Source: Metallyticus violacea (lineage: Eukaryota > Arthropoda > Insecta > Mantodea > Metallyticidae). From it: DNA of 64,000 nt. The DNA lies in the NCBI GenBank assembly GCA_030762175.1, contig CM060831.1, positions 67,810,001 to 67,874,000 on the forward strand. Direction: 5' to 3'. Made by a program: the position numbers and the translations under genes. Below the pieces are notes generated by a model, which was not told where the DNA came from, searched no databases, and saw only the letters and a list, made by a program, of their open reading frames with translations. Positions 46,601-59,267 of this stretch are shown in pieces. Numbering within the stretch: the stretch's first letter is position 1; the number at the start of each line of letters is the position of its first letter.

Positions 46601-46900
46601 TTTGCCATATCCGTTCATCAGGCATTTCTGAGCACGCATTACAGCAGTGCTTTGTAAAAACAAAATTCACGTGTTGATGAATGTATGCAGCTTAAAGCAT
46701 GGTAATATATTTCTTTGGACACGTCGCGCAATACAACGCAAGTAAAGTGACATTTGAGACCCAGATGAATCTGACCGTGAAAACGAGCTCTAAGGATAAT
46801 TAATTTGTTTCGGTGATTAAACGACCTGCTTGTTCCGTGTTTACTTTCTTTGTTTTGAAGCTTGATAAATGTAGCGTCACAATTCTTTTCTAAAGACCTA
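43697..46900. other. AT-rich sequence, nothing recognised
   Basis: Frames up to 102 codons occur by chance but no domain, splice-flanked exon or repeat was found. Confidence 0.45.
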
Positions 46901-46913
46901 CGTCACTCTTACC

Positions 46914-46962
46914 AGTATATAAAAACAATAAGCCGGTTGAATTTCAAAACCAGTTCAGTAAA
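46914..46962 (+). promoter_or_regulatory. Possible core promoter (TATA plus initiator)
   Basis: GTATATAAAAAC at 46915-46926 is a good TATA box. Initiator-like TTTCAAA (near 46942) and TTCAGT (46954-46959) follow at about 27 and 40 bases, near the usual arthropod spacing. No coding frame starts nearby, so this may be chance in AT-rich DNA. Confidence 0.2.
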
Positions 46963-48848
46963 ACAAAACAATCCTTTCATTCCCTTTATAGAGCACGTGT
47001 AGATAGGATTATTTTGTTCAGGTCTTAATTCCTATATGCAGAGTAGATCACCCAAAACTACGACCGTGAATATTTCCAGAAAGAAGGGTGGTATTGATGT
47101 CCTGTTTTCACCGAAATGTAGTCCATAGAAAGATTTCTATATTTACGAGAAAGCGTTTTTAAAGCACGAAGTTTTATTTTTAAAATGGAGTCCCTAATGT
47201 CTTTAAGAAAACAAATCTGGATGATATTAAGTTTTTTGCACGTTTCTAGGCCAATTTACGATATATTGTCGCATGTAGGGCTGGGAAATTTAGACACCTT
47301 CCCTTAATAATTAGGCCAAAAGCAATACATTCTCCTAATTGTTAGGCAAAAACAATACATATCTGTTCCCATTTTGTCTACAATTTAGGGGAAGTATCAA
47401 CAGGAATTGCAATTTATTCTGGGTGCGTAAAAAAGATGGGCCTAAAAAGTTTTAAAGTGCTGTCTGTCTATATCATTTAACTGCTTAGGTAATACACTGA
47501 AAATGTACTGAATATAAATTCGAAAGCTCCCCAAAAAGAAGGAATATTTGAGGTAGCAGTAGTGAGGAATGTGCGATACATTTTAAATTTAATACTTAAA
47601 ATAATTTCCAAAAACATTAATAAATAAATAAAATGTTATAACCAGAAGAAATTTTGCAATATTCGAAATTGCTATTTCTTCTCAAATGTTTCTTAATCAG
47701 ATTTTAGAATGGGATTAATAATGGGAATGTTGTCTTCAGGGTTTTTTGATTTGGTTTTTTTTTCACTTATTAAGATATGCTTTATTTAAAGCTTTCCTTA
47801 TGGCAAATGCCATTTTCAACCAAGAATACTGGCCAAGTTCTAGCAGACATGGTTAGCCACTCCGGAAAATATTAGTCTTATTTATTTCAGCTTTTATAAT
47901 AAATTTCTCGCAATGTTTGTCTTTGGCTTAGTAGACCATCAGCCTCAATTCGTCTATCTTATACGTTGTGCAATGTACGATTCTAGGGTCCCAAGAGCCC
48001 ATCTGCTCAAGTTTCGTCATACTATGTGCCCTGCCCTTCTTGAAATTGTCTCTGCATCTTGAAATACGTCCTTTTTCTTATTTCATCCTTCCGTATGTGA
48101 CATCTTACTTATTGCTAAGAAGGATGCAAATTTACATGATTGGGCTTTTTAGCTATTCTCATTTAATTATTTTGAAATAAAAAGTAATTTTGGAAAATTT
48201 AATTATTTTCTTAATACTAGTAGGATAAAAACTTTCATTACAGATAAATTGAAACCTTTTACACGATACCACCTTAGGCAGTGACACACTTCTGTTAAGA
48301 GTCCTCACCACTTTTCAAACATTCTTGCATTCCGATTTTGGCCAAATTCCTCTCTTCGGTCGAGGGAAACCTCCGCTACCTGAGGGGATGAGGAAAAACA
48401 TGTATGTTATGTTATGCAATTAATTCGAACACCTGCAGCGACCGGTGCGCTGGGCTTTGTCGTTATGTAGAGAGAACTCAATTCTTTCCTTGCGAGAAAT
48501 GAGGCTTTTTCGCCAATCTGATGACAAAGACGCTAAAGAATGACAAGTTAATGTACAAATTGACAGTTTGACTATCAAATGAATTCGAAATACTATACTA
48601 AGTAGTCACTATCGATCAACTACTACTCCAGCGCGGCCGCAGTCTGTCATACAAGCCCTGGAACAAAAGCTGTACTCCACGAAGGCAAGGAAGGGACGTT
48701 TCCTAAACAGTACAGAAAGTCTCTATTAGATAAAGTTAGGAACACGCAATCTTCTAATTTAGGTTTATCTCAGCAAAACATTATTCATTATACTCCATTC
48801 AAACTAATTCCTACATTGAGAAGCTAAATTGAACAAACTTTATAAGTA
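46963..48848. other. AT-rich sequence, nothing recognised
   Basis: No open frame above 70 codons. A GC-richer patch at 48330-48480 has no recognisable content. Confidence 0.45.
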
Positions 48849-49694
48849 CAGAGAGTGACAAAAATGTATACATACTTCAAGCAAAGAAAAAACTGTGTTA
48901 ACATAGCAAAACTGAATTCACACAAACAGAAAACGATGAGCACTGATCATCTTAGCCTTTTACAGTTGCAGCAGTTGCTCAAAATGTCCACCATCGGCGT
49001 CGATACACTTCTGAGTATGTTGAACTACTGATTAAGTAACGATTGCGAAAGTGTCCTTAGCGATTGCAGCACATGCCGTTTCAATTTCTTCCCGAAGTGC
49101 TGCCAGTGTAACTGTTTTTTTACGGTATGCAACATCCTTAAGAGTTCCCCATAGGTAAAATCCCCGGAGAACGCGGTGGGAACTCAATCGGACCTCTTCG
49201 TCCTATCCAGTGCCTTGGAAGATTGTCATAAAGATACGCACATACATCTCGGTGGTAATGTGGTGATGCATCATGCAATCAGTACCATGGTCTCAGATTT
49301 GTCTCGAATGCGTGCAATTGTTACTCGCGTTGGCGGTTCTGTTCTGTACACACGTCTCCATTGCCTTTGAACTTCAACAACATTCTCGGTTTTCCAATAC
49401 CACTTCAAAATTGCTTTCCACTGTTCAAACGATAATCTTCGCTCCATTTTGTTGTAGCAACGCTAGCATAACGTAACGTGAGTCACATCTGTTTAAAGAA
49501 CATTATACGACAATCTTGGCTTCATTTGTCCATTGTTGATTTACCTGTCACGTAGAAATGCTATCGTAATGTATGTGAGTCACGTATGTTTACAGAACAT
49601 CATACTACACATTACTGTTGTTTTTCGGCCCAACTTTGAAATATATTAAATAGATGTCTACTGTGAAATTTTGTGTATAATTTTCGACCTTCGG
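48849..49694 (-). mobile_element. ITm transposon, family 2, copy 3 (internally deleted)
   Basis: The TIRs CAGAGAGTGACAAAAATGTA and (complement of right end) CCGAAGGTCGAAAATTATAC are flanked by TA (48847-48848, 49695-49696). It keeps the 5' leader, an intact start (complement of CCATTTTG at 49444) with MERRLSFEQWKAILKWYW in frame, the C-terminal half from the HRDVCAYL region on, and the 3' end. The core between them, including the first catalytic block, is deleted. It shows the family's true N-terminus, which copy 1 has lost to point changes. Confidence 0.88.
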
Positions 49695-49696
49695 TA

Positions 49697-51060
49697 TATG
49701 CAATTCACTAACACAAGTTGTACTATTTACATGTCTACTGAATGACAAAATGTAATAAATTAAAAGAAACATCTACAGTGTGCTACAGTTACATTAAACA
49801 GATGCTTCATGGCACGAGTTTGTTTTCATTCTGCAGGGAAAAAATCCAATCACATGCCATGCATTTTCCACACCTACAGAAGGCAACGAATCGGTAACAA
49901 GTGCCGAGACAATCTCAAAGGTTAGGTTGCCTAACTTGGACAGCGAATTACATCCACCCTCCATCACACACTCACACACACACCAGATGATCTCATTACA
50001 GATCGAGGGGGTTCATCCAAGCGATATGCCTCACACTTTGCACTGGCGCTGAACCGTGCAAAGCGACTGACCAATTTCAAGCCTCTTGGTGAGCCAATAG
50101 CGTGAAAACTTATTGGTCTGGACAAATAGCTTCCGAGGATGCTGCTCTAACGAAATAAGTGTGACTTAATTCCTCGGAACGCAGAAACAAAAGAAACAGT
50201 ATTTACACTATTGTCTCTTACTGGTCGTAACACATTAGTTCATTTTAATTAAGAATTGCTCACTGGAAGCAAAGTTACAGGCAAATATATGTTTCATTTT
50301 TCCCTTAGTTTAACTGCTATGAGTAGGTTCTGAATTTGTTGCTGCAGTGTTACGACACTCTTGTTACCAAAAAACAAACGAAATGAGAAGCCAAAAGAGA
50401 GGCAACTGGGGAAAGAGCGGCCAACGCAAAAATAGGCAAATAAAATAAATTATAAGGAAAATCAATATTTGGATAAACAAAGATAGGCAAATAAGAAGTT
50501 CACGGAAAACATCTGCCCTTTCAAGCTTTTGAGTTCATTGCTGCTTTCATTTCAGATAGCCATATTATGATAGTATAACAAATAGTACCCCATAAGCTTC
50601 CCAAATAAATTTCTGAAATCTTTTTTCCTTCGCCCCTTTCTTCTGCGAATCCATTGAATTTGGGTGAAAGAATATAGAATACCCTCGAAAGTAAAGGGCA
50701 AATTCATTAACTCTTGAATTTTTCACACATGAAGTTTATGAGCTACAGTGCGTCCATAAAGTCCAAAGTTGAGTCAATTTAAATTTGAAAACACGCAAGG
50801 CCACTGTTGTCCTCAATTTGCAGGCACGTGGTTCTAATATACGGGTATATGTATGTAATTGAATATTATGGAACGTTAATGGTATAGTAACGGATCCATG
50901 CTTGATATCCTTTCTGAATCCATTCATCTGATTGTGTCTCAATGCCAAATATCAGGATAGGAATACAGAAAAGAAAGTTTATATATGAAATCCCCTTGCA
51001 TGACGAAGAATTTCGAGTATGGTATGCAGAAAACGCATACAGAGTAACAAAACCTATACC
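49697..51060. other. AT-rich sequence, nothing recognised
   Basis: A possible TIR-like start, CAGTGCGTCCATAAAGTCC, lies at 50747; if real it may belong to the relic that follows, but no matching right end was found. A GC-richer patch lies at 49800-50090. Confidence 0.35.
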
Positions 51061-51063
51061 CGT

Positions 51064-51313
51064 TTTCTGAGAACACCATAAATGCAGAAAGATTCAGGAA
51101 TAACAAACATACTGACAGTATGTGATTTTTGTTTATAGTTAAAGTTGAAAGATGCAGAACAAGTGCCACACATTAGAAGATCTGAAAGAAAATACGAGGA
51201 GAGAAATTGATTGAATTTCGGAGGATGAACTGATGCACATGAATGAAAAATTTCTAAAAAGATGCCAGAAGTGTGTAGATGTAACAGAACATCTCCAGCA
51301 TCTTCTGTCATAA
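51064..51313 (+). pseudogene. Relic of an ITm-type transposase (C-terminal part)
   Basis: Frame pieces SENTINAERFRNN (51070-51108) and, further on, a stretch with HTLEDLKENTRREID (51166-51210) and MNEKFLKRCQKCVDVTEHLQ (51240-51298) before a stop match the order expected in insect ITm transposases. The INAERF motif lies after the second catalytic strand, and the R-R-C-x2-C-[IV] motif sits near the C-terminus. The middle, with the last catalytic Asp, is deleted and several stops interrupt. No TIRs were found with confidence. Confidence 0.5.
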
Positions 51314-52090
51314 GGTACGTTCTTATAGCTATAATTCCAAGAACTTGAATGAGTCGCGGATATTACTTCTGCTCCATCTATTCCTATGACTGCGGGCCCA
51401 CGAGCTACCGTCAAACGGGCGAAAAAAGCATGAAAGATCCAGTATGTAGATTTGAAGTTATGTATCTAGCTGAAATTCTCTAAATTATTAATCACATTAT
51501 CATTTTATATATTATCTTTCAAAATTTTGTTATATTTTATGCACTTTCGGAAGATAAAAGAAACTCTTTCTAATGTTTCTTGTGACAAGATATGTGTGTA
51601 TTGCAATTTTCAATACTACTCGTCATTTATTGGTCCTGTTTAGAGCTTATTTTGCTTTTCAAAGTGTTGCAAATGTTGTTACAACCAAAATAGTTTATAA
51701 TATTGGAAATGCACCTTCTACTGTTAACATTGAAAGCTGAATCACGATCCATATTTAATTACTGATAGCTTGAAAAAATATTATATTGATAATGCAACAC
51801 AATATTTTATATACGCAAAATTTAATGTTTTTAAATGAAAGTAATAAAATTTTCTAATTTCAAAGACAGTAACACACAGTCACAAAAATATTACCGCTCT
51901 TTTTCCTGAGTTTTCCGAGATGCATTAGGTTCTGCTCGACATCTTTTTGGCATTGAAGGTACTTAATAAAAACTTCACTTTGTTCGATATTCTGCAGAGC
52001 ATCCATGTTTTTAGTATCTCTAAACCTCTCTGTTGAAGGACATATCATAGATGCTTGATCGGATCTGAGTAGACCAGTGTTGTACTATTA
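51314..52090. other. AT-rich sequence, nothing recognised
   Basis: A 62-codon minus-strand frame at 51860-52048 shows no domain. Confidence 0.4.
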
Positions 52091-52092
52091 CA

Positions 52093-52503
52093 TTGTCTTT
52101 CTATTTCCTAGAGAGACACGATGTATCATGTGCTTTGGCATTATTAAGAATGCAAAAGGAATTCAGAACTCCAGCTGTAGGAAGAAGTACAGCTTTGGAT
52201 GTACTTGCATGCATTCATTGTTACATGGATCATAAAGAAATGTGCTTTTCTGTTTTCAATTATTCCTTTCAAGACAATGAGGATACCTCCCTTGAATATG
52301 TAAAATCCCTGAACCTTTCTACGTTACCCGGATTTCTCAATATGCGTACTCTCCTGGAACCTGAATGCAGACGGAAGCATGTCATGATTCATCTGAGGAG
52401 AGATGGCTCAACTGATCTGATACATGCAATACGAGTGTCTGCTTTCAAATGCGAGTTGCTGGACGATGAGAATGAAGTACTCTTTCATGCAGTCTATTTC
52501 TAA
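52093..52503 (+). other. 136-codon open frame, unrecognised; possible last exon
   Basis: One of the longest frames not explained by a repeat. A usable acceptor (TGTCTTTCTATTTCCTAG, ending 52111) lies at its start. The frame ends in TAA. The peptide is balanced in composition (for example VGRSTALDVLACIHCYMDHK in the first half, HLRRDGSTDLIHAIRV later) with no low complexity. I recognise no family and no upstream exon. Alternatives are a decayed transposon frame or chance. Confidence 0.22.
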
Positions 52504-53493
52504 CGTTTTTAATTTGTCATTATTCAGCAGCACTTACCCTTCTTTCTCTCGGGGCCTTAGACACGGAAATCTATTTTGTGCAGCAGTTGTAATCCTTGGT
52601 TTACCTGGATGTTATTCCTCTGGACTATCAAATGCTTGATATCGCCACCATATCATTGATAGCCTCTTTCTGTATTCAGAACCCTTGCGGATTTACCTCT
52701 GTCCCACCATTTCTAATCATTCCCATTTCCATAAACACTTCATCTAGATTTCAATGACTTGATTGAGCATTTATTTTATTTATTGAAAATGTCTCATATG
52801 GATCTTCCAATAGTTGAAAATTTCTAGACTTCAGGATTAAAAACAAAATTATTTCCTTACCCACAGTGTTAGCATTGTAAATAAATAAAATAAATAAATA
52901 AGAATAATTTACTGTTATGGTAAGTAGCAGGTAGAAAAGAAACAAAGCGCCCATATTTACTCACGATTTAGTATTTGTTTAGATATAACAGGCATTTTAT
53001 TTAAAATGTGTTTTGATTTTTATACATTTTTATGTATGTATTTTACACTTCACTTTAGTATTCAGTGCATTTATTTATGTTTTAATTACATTACATTTAC
53101 AATATAATATTAACCGATTTCATTTTAATCTGTGTATGTACACATTAATTATAAGTATAATTAATCAATTATTATATTGTCGTTGTTTGCTTCGTGTGCA
53201 TCTAATCTCTGTAAAAAGAATATTTTTCTCTTTCCTATAGAATGAAGTTCCTCTAACCAAATTCTGTATCTGCTGCAATGATTTAAAGAGCATACTCGTA
53301 TATACTCATATTTTTGTTTTATTCCAATATTTTATGAATATTTTCAGCAAAAGTGATGCATAATTACTTTTTATTAATTATTTAGCATCTCTAGGGTCCG
53401 TTTGGATTTTAGATTTTCACTCCGAGTAAGAACCAACAGAATAAACCGTATCGCAGGCAAAAATCTAATTAGCATTTGGTTGATTAGATGCGA
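52504..53493. other. AT-rich sequence, nothing recognised
   Basis: Includes a short AAATA-type simple repeat at about 52878-52902. No gene seen. Confidence 0.45.
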
Positions 53494-53495
53494 TT

Positions 53496-53788
53496 TTTTA
53501 TTCGTTTTATTTAAGGACGCTCCTTAACATCTCAGGTTATAGAGTCCCATTCAATTCCAGGCGTGAAACGGCAGACAAATTTTGCTCAGAGGCCTCTTCT
53601 TTCAGGCTTGAGGTTCTTTATCGTGCCGTAAATGTACGACACGGGACCCACGGCTTTACTTCCCTTCCGAAGGAAGCCATACTTAGGATTTTTACGCCCC
53701 GAAAAAAATCCATCTATCCTGGCCGGGTTTGAACCCGGGACCTTGGTTTTAGAAGGCAAGTATGGTTAACACTACACCACCAGGACCA
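53496..53788 (-). mobile_element. tRNA-derived SINE, family A, copy 5
   Basis: The minus strand begins with TTGGTCCTGGTGGTGTAGTG and has a well-kept B box (GGGTTCAAACCCGGCCAGGA), the CCTTCGGAAGGGAAGTAAAG block and a 3' end at AAATAAAACGAATAAAAAAT. It is full length. No clear target duplication was found. Confidence 0.9.
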
Positions 53789-55161
53789 AGCATAAGGTAC
53801 CAGAAAATGTAAAAAGCTAATACATCTTCCAATCTAAGGAACAATTCCAAGAATTGGGGCTAAAGCGATGCAACCGCTGGTCGATTAAAGCAGGCTACCT
53901 TTCGGTTTAATCCGACATATCTACTTTTTATAACTTCGTTATCAATTACAGATTTCGCTGTTCGTGTTTCACTGATTTTGCTTTCAGAGCTTTGTGTGTT
54001 CAATACCAATTAGGTTCACGTCATTAACTTTTATTCTATTCCTGCTTCAAAATTAGCTATTGCCTCTTCCTCACAGGGCCCATATTGCTAGTAATAGAAG
54101 CAATCCTCAACGTTTTAATCTTCTTTACCTTTAAAACTTATAGATCATTTTGCTCAGCAATTCCGCACCGCAGGAGTCTTTCATTGTGTTCGCTCTCTTA
54201 ATTCCGATCCGTTCTTTGTGTTCCTTCCTTTGTCTGGCATGCATTATCCTCTCGAGCACTAGCGTCATCATTGTGTATCTTTTTTTTTTTGGGGGGGCGC
54301 TCTTCCTCGTGCCACTACAGAACTCCAAAACCGTTTTAATTGTCTACTCTGCACCACTTCTTCAAGAAGTCCTTGTTTAATTATTAGACTTTACTGTTTC
54401 GCTTCGAGGGTGTTACAACACGAAGCAATAATTTGGCTTATAAAGTGTTTCAACGTTTCCAACTTCATTTAACTTTTTATACGTGTTCAGTAGAGAACGC
54501 TCAAATAAAACAACCGTTGCTCCTAAGATAAGTTCAAAATGAAGTCATTAAAATATTTCCTAGAATAAAAAATTCTTTAGAGATCTGTCTAAAAATTATC
54601 CGGCAACTTCACATTTAAAAAGTAGCTACTAAAGTCGTGGTCTACTTCAAGAAACTTCACACACAATTTGGAAAATTCTCTTTGCGATTTCCACTAGAAG
54701 CCTCGTTGAGCTCTATTTTTTTTTTAAGCATTATTGCCAAACCTGATGCCCTACTGGGTAAATCTCTTACGAGATGGGCCCCGCCAAAGGTACTCTACTT
54801 TTACAACCATTCTACATACGTCATCTTATGTATAGGTTAGGTTCAAGCGGATTTGTACGCTTCCAACACCGCCCAAGCTTACAGAGCAATTTTATCTTCA
54901 TCATTCTCCTCATATCTCTATATTACTCCCAGTCATTCATTTTGTTTTATAATCTGCACACCTCTTTAAATATAAAGTGTATCTTGCTGCAATTCATTTG
55001 AGATAACACGTGCATCAATATGCGGAGCCTGGAAAATTCAAAACTAAGGCTTCTTGTTGTGATACTTGTTACTGTATTGTTGAAAAGCAGCCTGTGTCAC
55101 TGTCATTTATAGCGGTTGGAGTGGACGAGGGAGGCAATGCAATGAACAAATTTTAATATTT
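53789..55161. other. AT-rich sequence, nothing recognised
   Basis: Small frames only. A T9-G8 homopolymer junction lies at 54281-54298. Confidence 0.45.
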
Positions 55162-55163
55162 TA

Positions 55164-56003
55164 CGAGAGCTAGTCAAAAAAGAATGAACATGTTCTTTTT
55201 GTACGCATGTAATACACCAGACTCGGTCCAGATTGGTGTGATCTTTTTCAAAGTGTTCTCCGTTGAGATGAATGCACTTTGCCCAACGCGTCTGCCAGTC
55301 ATGGAACACGTGTCGATATCTTATGCAAAACCGCTCAACCTTTTTCATAATGACCTCAGAAGTACCAAAACTTCTTTTTCAGACACGGAAAGGGATGAAA
55401 TTCACAGGGGACCAAGTCTGGGGAGTATGGAGGATGGGAAAACCATTAGAAGTTCCCTACAAACTTCCACTCGTACATCTTCTGTTCAGGAGTCAGTAAT
55501 CTTGAGACCCACTCGAACAAACGCGTCACATGTTTAAGTGATCATGCAAAATCGAAAATGTACTGCCAGAGGAAATATTTAACCTGTCCGCAAGTCTGTC
55601 AATTATTATTCACCGGTCTTCACGAATAATGTTAATTATGGGGTTCGCACCTGGATCGTCTTGCTTTGTTGTTGAAACACGGCCTTCCTTAAATTCCTTG
55701 AACCATCGAAGTGCTGTGGATTGCGACAGAACACCATCACCATATGCCTGCTGCTACAATCTGTAAGCTTCCATGCATACGAAAGCAAAAATTCAACACA
55801 GCATATTGCTCTTCACTAATCAACGCTATTTTGTATGTAGCCGAATAGCGAACTGATCCCCTGTGTACAGACGCATGCGCGAGCGAACTTCTGTTTTTGT
55901 CCTCCAATCAGATGATCCATTTTCATCATGCAATATTGTGTCGACAATGTTTCTTTGCTGGGAGCGATAAAAAAATAACTAAGTCTTTTTTGACTTGCCC
56001 TCA
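55164..56003 (-). mobile_element. ITm transposon, family 4, internally deleted
   Basis: The left end CGAGAGCTAGTCAAAAAAGA and complement of the right end TGAGGGCAAGTCAAAAAAGA are TIRs, with TA at 55162-55163 and 56004-56005. On the minus strand the right part gives a helix-turn-helix region (STALRWFKEFKEGR near 55690-55730). The left part gives the transposase C-terminus (WQTRWAKCIHLNGEHFEKDH near 55240-55300, the usual R-W-x-K-C-I-x-x-x-G-x-Y/H-F pattern of mariner-like enzymes). The catalytic core between them is missing. At 840 bp it is about half an autonomous length. Confidence 0.85.
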
Positions 56004-56005
56004 TA

Positions 56006-59000
56006 TTATTAGATCATTCGATCTTTGCGTTTTGACAATGTGTGCTACCTTTGAACATTTAAATATCAGTTTCATAAAAACTAACCGCTATACATAAAGT
56101 GTAGTTGCGATATTTTATATTATTTTATTACTGTTTTGAAACACTCTGAAGACTAGAACCTTGTGAGAAATACAGTCTATTACTGAGCACAGTATGGTTG
56201 TATATGATTCTTAATAAACAGATTTCACACCAAAGAGGCACAAAGTTAAATAGAATAATCTAATAGTGGTGTTCACGATTAAGGGCATGAGACAATTAAA
56301 TGGGAGCTAAGTATATCCGGAATTACTTGCAATTCACACAGTACAAGTTTTAAAAAATACTTAGCAAGGTTTGAAATGATGCAGGTATCAGCATAAAGCA
56401 GACTAGTGCTTTAGTTTCAATGCCATTACATTGATAAACCAGAATACTCAATAGTTTATAATACATTTCATTCAAAGAATATGAACTTCAGCAGTGAATC
56501 CAATGAAACCTAGTGTAGTTTTTCTTTTTTATCTCACTATTCCATCTTGTTTACTTGCTGTTCAGTTTAATATAAAGCAAGTTTTAAGCTATACTTTTAT
56601 ATCACTGTTCTGAATATATAACTTTCCTATAAAACCGGAGAGTGACTTCTCAGAAGATGAATATTTGCAAATAATTCTAATTCGGAATAAAAATAAATTA
56701 TACATACCACCACTACTACTAATACATACATACAAATTAAACGTTACATTATGAGAACATATTTTATATTTATCAATGAATTTTAGGAAGTTGTACTTTT
56801 CAATAATTTTAATAATTTACATAAATGAATTTGGAATAAAAATTAAGATGAAAACGTTGGATTTTAGCAGAGTGAGAGAGGTGATAATTGGCACTTTTTA
56901 TTTCAGACATGTTTAAATATTCAAAGGAATTTCTGGAAAGTTGCTGTGGATGGATAATCAAAGACGAATTTCATGCAGAAAGTTAGAACATATTTTCCTG
57001 CCAGACATCAATGAAAAATCGAAATTTGGCTACACCAATGTTAAAAACTCTTTAAAAATTCATCTGTTTTACCTCCTTAGCGACTTTTATTTCTGTCTTT
57101 ATCATATATACAATAAATGCAGTTGACTACTAGAATAGATAGTTAATCATACGTTAGCAAGAGTACTATGTAGATATCTTCTCTTCAAATTGTTATGAGC
57201 CAGGAAACTGTTCGGCTGATACAAAGGCACTGTTATATTAATTCACGAGTAAAACTAGTTTCCTTAATAAAGCTTACTATACTGTTTTTTCTTAAATGTG
57301 AAATTAAATATTTCAAAAATAAACATTTGGAAAATATATAACATTTTAATGGAATTTTACTAATATTCAACTTGAAAATACAACATTTGTGTGTGAATCA
57401 ACTGCTCATTATTACAAAGTATGCATTTGAGTACTACTAATTTGAATTGAAAATTAACGAAGCTTTAATTTAATATTACATACCTTATAACTGATGGAAG
57501 TAACTAAACTTAATTGTGTTAAAATGATTATTTACCACACTAAATTCTCTTCAAAACATTTTCCATAGAAACAAACTGTGGTGAAGAATTCATTAAGAAA
57601 ACAGATAAAATATTGAGCACAGTAAAGTAAAGTATACTGGAGTAAAATTCTACACATTTTGCTGTAAGACAATGAAAAAAATAAATGGAAAGAAAACTAT
57701 ACGTACAATAAATAATTAATTAGTCACTCAGCTCAGTGCTGTCATCACAGAAAATGAGTCAAACTCCAAGTCTACCAAAATTCAAAGAAGGAATTCATAG
57801 GCCAGCATTGCTAAAGTATATCGTTACAGAAAATTGAAACACGATTTCCCATCCATCCAGACGATAGCCTCGAGCAAGGGCAAGCCCATAGTCCAAATTA
57901 GTTACTTATTCAAAAAAGAGAACTGTCTCTAATGTGCCGAAAAACAGGGCGATTTAGAAAAAGAAGAAAAGATGTACACACTACCTAGCGATAAGAGATG
58001 CAAGGACTGGAAGATTCGAGAGGAAGCCAAGCTTCTAGCAGAGAAAGAGTGCACACAAACTTAGCCGAGCGGCGATTACCTATACAATGCTACATTTCTT
58101 AGCATTCTCTATTTAACCACTTATTGAACACACACCATTGCTGTATTACATTTTTCTACTGGACTTCAGATGTTTTGGTATAAATCGAGGCATTCATATA
58201 AGAAATATTATAAAAACAAATTATTTGCAGAAAATATGAAAACTATGTCCTTTTTGTAACAAGCTATTCGATTGTTTTGTTAAAAATGCATAACTTAAAA
58301 ATGATGCATTGTTTATTACAAAATATATAACAAAAATAAACCAAACAACAGCACTGAGAGGTGTTGTTGCTTCTAATTCAAGAAATAAAATAATACAAAA
58401 TAACAGAAGAGCTATGTATATTGAAACTGTAAGTACATAACTACATTTAGCGAATATGAATAAAATGAACTACTCTAACAAATCGAACATTTAATCAGTA
58501 ACTGTTATCTGATCAAATTACTTCACAAAGGCGTGATCTACAAAAGCCCCAGTATTTGAAAGAATGCTTTAAGCCAGCTTTTAAAGTGACTGTACAACGA
58601 TCCCCTCTGCAATTCACCGTGACAATAACGCAAGCGTCCCTTTTGCTTCCCCCCTCATCAAGCAGACTCCCTAGCTCGTGGGCGGAAGATTGGATTATCT
58701 ATCTACCTACGAACCTACCTAGGATGGCACCCCTACAGAGATGTGGACATAGCTGTGGTTGGTATTCCTTCAATACTGGGAACATGAAGATAACACCAGC
58801 CGTAGTTTCCATCATAGAAATACCACAAATGAAGCAGCAACATGAAAAACTCTTAGCGGAAGTGGGGGGGGGTGTTATATTTTGATCTTCTTCGTACCAC
58901 CCCCATCACATTCTTTTTTGCCCAATGAAAAGGTTTTCTTAAACGCTTATCATAAACGTAATATTCCTTTAGCTTAAACTTCATTGTTTTTACTTGATTG

Positions 59001-59220
59001 TGTGCTTCAACAATTAGGGTGAATTTTAGCATTAGATAGCAGTTGTTCAGTAGTTGTACCCCTTTAATCTCCCCCCACAAATGTTTCAGCCTTGTGGCTA
59101 GGTCGATCACTCAATACTGTGACACTCAAAAATCTATTTATCCCTTTATAAAAAATATTTGCCTTCTGTTGCTACCTTAACTATCTGGTAGGTATGCCAG
59201 TTTTTCTCGCTGAATTATTC
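56006..59220. other. AT-rich sequence, nothing recognised
   Basis: A GC-richer patch at 58590-58880 gives frames on both strands (109 and 85 codons) that show no domain. No repeats matched. Confidence 0.45.
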
Positions 59221-59267
59221 GGAAATAGATTATGCATCAAAACTGGCATGGGAGTGTCAAAATGCCC

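Noticed and set aside
58556..58885. 109-codon frame in a GC-richer patch
   Set aside because: No recognisable motif; ends in a poly-G run. Not supportable as a gene.
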